This document shows positions 14,666 to 15,107 of a stretch of DNA of 15,107 bases, one piece after another. Under the pieces are notes generated by a model, which had not been told where the DNA came from, made no database searches, and saw nothing but the letters and a program-made list of their open reading frames with translations. Each line of letters starts with the position of its first letter. Position 1 is the first letter of the stretch. Source of the DNA: Candidatus Aminicenantota bacterium (GTDB lineage Bacteria; Acidobacteriota; Aminicenantia; Aminicenantales; Aminicenantaceae); the NCBI GenBank assembly GCA_004378665.1, contig SOIA01000125.1, positions 1 to 15,107 of the forward strand, in the 5' to 3' direction. The position numbers and the translations under genes are program-made.

Positions 14666-15107
14666 ATGAAAATGAAAAAAATTTCTGCACTTGCCGTATT
14701 GTTTTTCATGGCATCATTTCTCAGCGGGTCGGATGAAGAGGATATAACTTTGACCCTAAAACTCGGGAACAAAAAGCTCAGAGATAAAACGATGGATGTT
14801 TCTCCCGGGAAGATATATTCCGCTCGAGAGGGGAAAGCGATCCCTTTTTCCAGAATGATCAAGGAAATGCAGGAGAGCGATTTTGTGTATATCGGGGAGA
14901 CGCATAACAGCCTGCCCATGCATGACATCCAGTTGAAAATCATCCAAGCCTTGCATGAACAGGAGAGAAATCTAGCAGTCGGTTTAGAGATGTTCCCGGT
15001 CAGCCATCAGGAGGCTTTGAATAAATGGAACATGGGCATCCTGTCTCAGGAGGAGTTCATTCAAGAATCTCAATGGTATGTGACCTGGAATTTCAATTTT
15101 GGATTCT
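14666..15107 (+). CDS. ChaN/Tiki-superfamily exported protein, 3' end beyond window
   Basis: The first 147 codons are present. GGAG (14655-14658) sits seven bases before the ATG. A Sec-type signal peptide (MKMKKISALAVLFFMASFLSG) is followed at residue 22 by Ser, exactly where a lipobox cysteine would be (LSG-S). The mature part contains FSRMIKEMQESDFVYIGETH, with the GETHN motif at 77-81, then a second His in LPMHDIQLKIIQAL, VGLEMFPVSHQEALNKW, and SQEEFIQESQWYVTWNF. GExH, a following His, and GLEMF are hallmarks of the ChaN family (iron-regulated, haem-binding lipoproteins) within the Tiki/TraB-like superfamily. The role is likely periplasmic haem or metal binding, or proteolysis as in Tiki proteins. 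The catalytic C-terminal portion is not visible, so function remains a family-level statement. Confidence 0.8.
   Translation, partial: MKMKKISALAVLFFMASFLSGSDEEDITLTLKLGNKKLRDKTMDVSPGKIYSAREGKAIPFSRMIKEMQESDFVYIGETHNSLPMHDIQLKIIQALHEQERNLAVGLEMFPVSHQEALNKWNMGILSQEEFIQESQWYVTWNFNFGF

Noticed and set aside
14596..14943. Minus-strand open frame overlapping the start of the ChaN-like gene
   Set aside because: The plus-strand frame has a ribosome site, a signal peptide and ChaN motifs; the opposite frame is a by-product.

Overview
The window looks like chromosomal DNA from a Gram-negative (diderm) bacterium of middling GC. Evidence for an outer membrane is an exported beta-barrel protein with a C-terminal aromatic residue. 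The protein styles (an exported 'DCxFC' plus beta-barrel protein, an EF-G paralogue, a B12-domain protein beside an opine-dehydrogenase homologue) remind me of the Acidobacteriota/Aminicenantota neighbourhood. That placement is a weak inference. I see no phage, transposon, CRISPR, tRNA or rRNA sequence.

Layout, left to right. (1) 1-1615, minus strand: an octopine/nopaline-dehydrogenase-family oxidoreductase followed by the start of a cobalamin-binding-domain protein that runs off the left edge; the second gene appears translationally coupled to the first through a TTG start. (2) 1616-4248, plus strand: nadC then nadB for de novo NAD synthesis. A near-perfect sigma70-type promoter lies so close to nadC that its mRNA should be leaderless. 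(3) 4249-9423, plus strand: a tight operon ileS-lspA-lgt-rluD-like, combining isoleucyl-tRNA charging, two lipoprotein-processing enzymes and an rRNA pseudouridine synthase. (4) 9424-11651, plus strand: an EF-G-like translational GTPase with its own promoter region. (5) 11700-12986, minus strand: a putative outer-membrane protein preceded by a -24/-12 (sigma54-type) promoter sequence. (6) 13253-14407, minus strand: an MFS transporter, again with a promoter giving a very short leader. (7) 14666-end, plus strand: the first 147 codons of a ChaN/Tiki-like exported protein, divergent from the MFS gene.

Most of the window is housekeeping. nadB makes iminoaspartate and nadC uses the quinolinate made from it; the quinolinate synthase gene nadA, which acts between them, is not here. 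lgt and lspA perform successive steps of lipoprotein maturation. The points most worth a second look are the leaderless nadC promoter, the sigma54-type promoter before the outer-membrane protein, the opine-dehydrogenase/B12-protein pair with an altered B12 motif, and a Lgt in which three residues important in E. coli are replaced. I found no clear case of a wholly new multi-gene system. The opine-dehydrogenase/B12 pair is the best candidate, but its partners lie outside the window.
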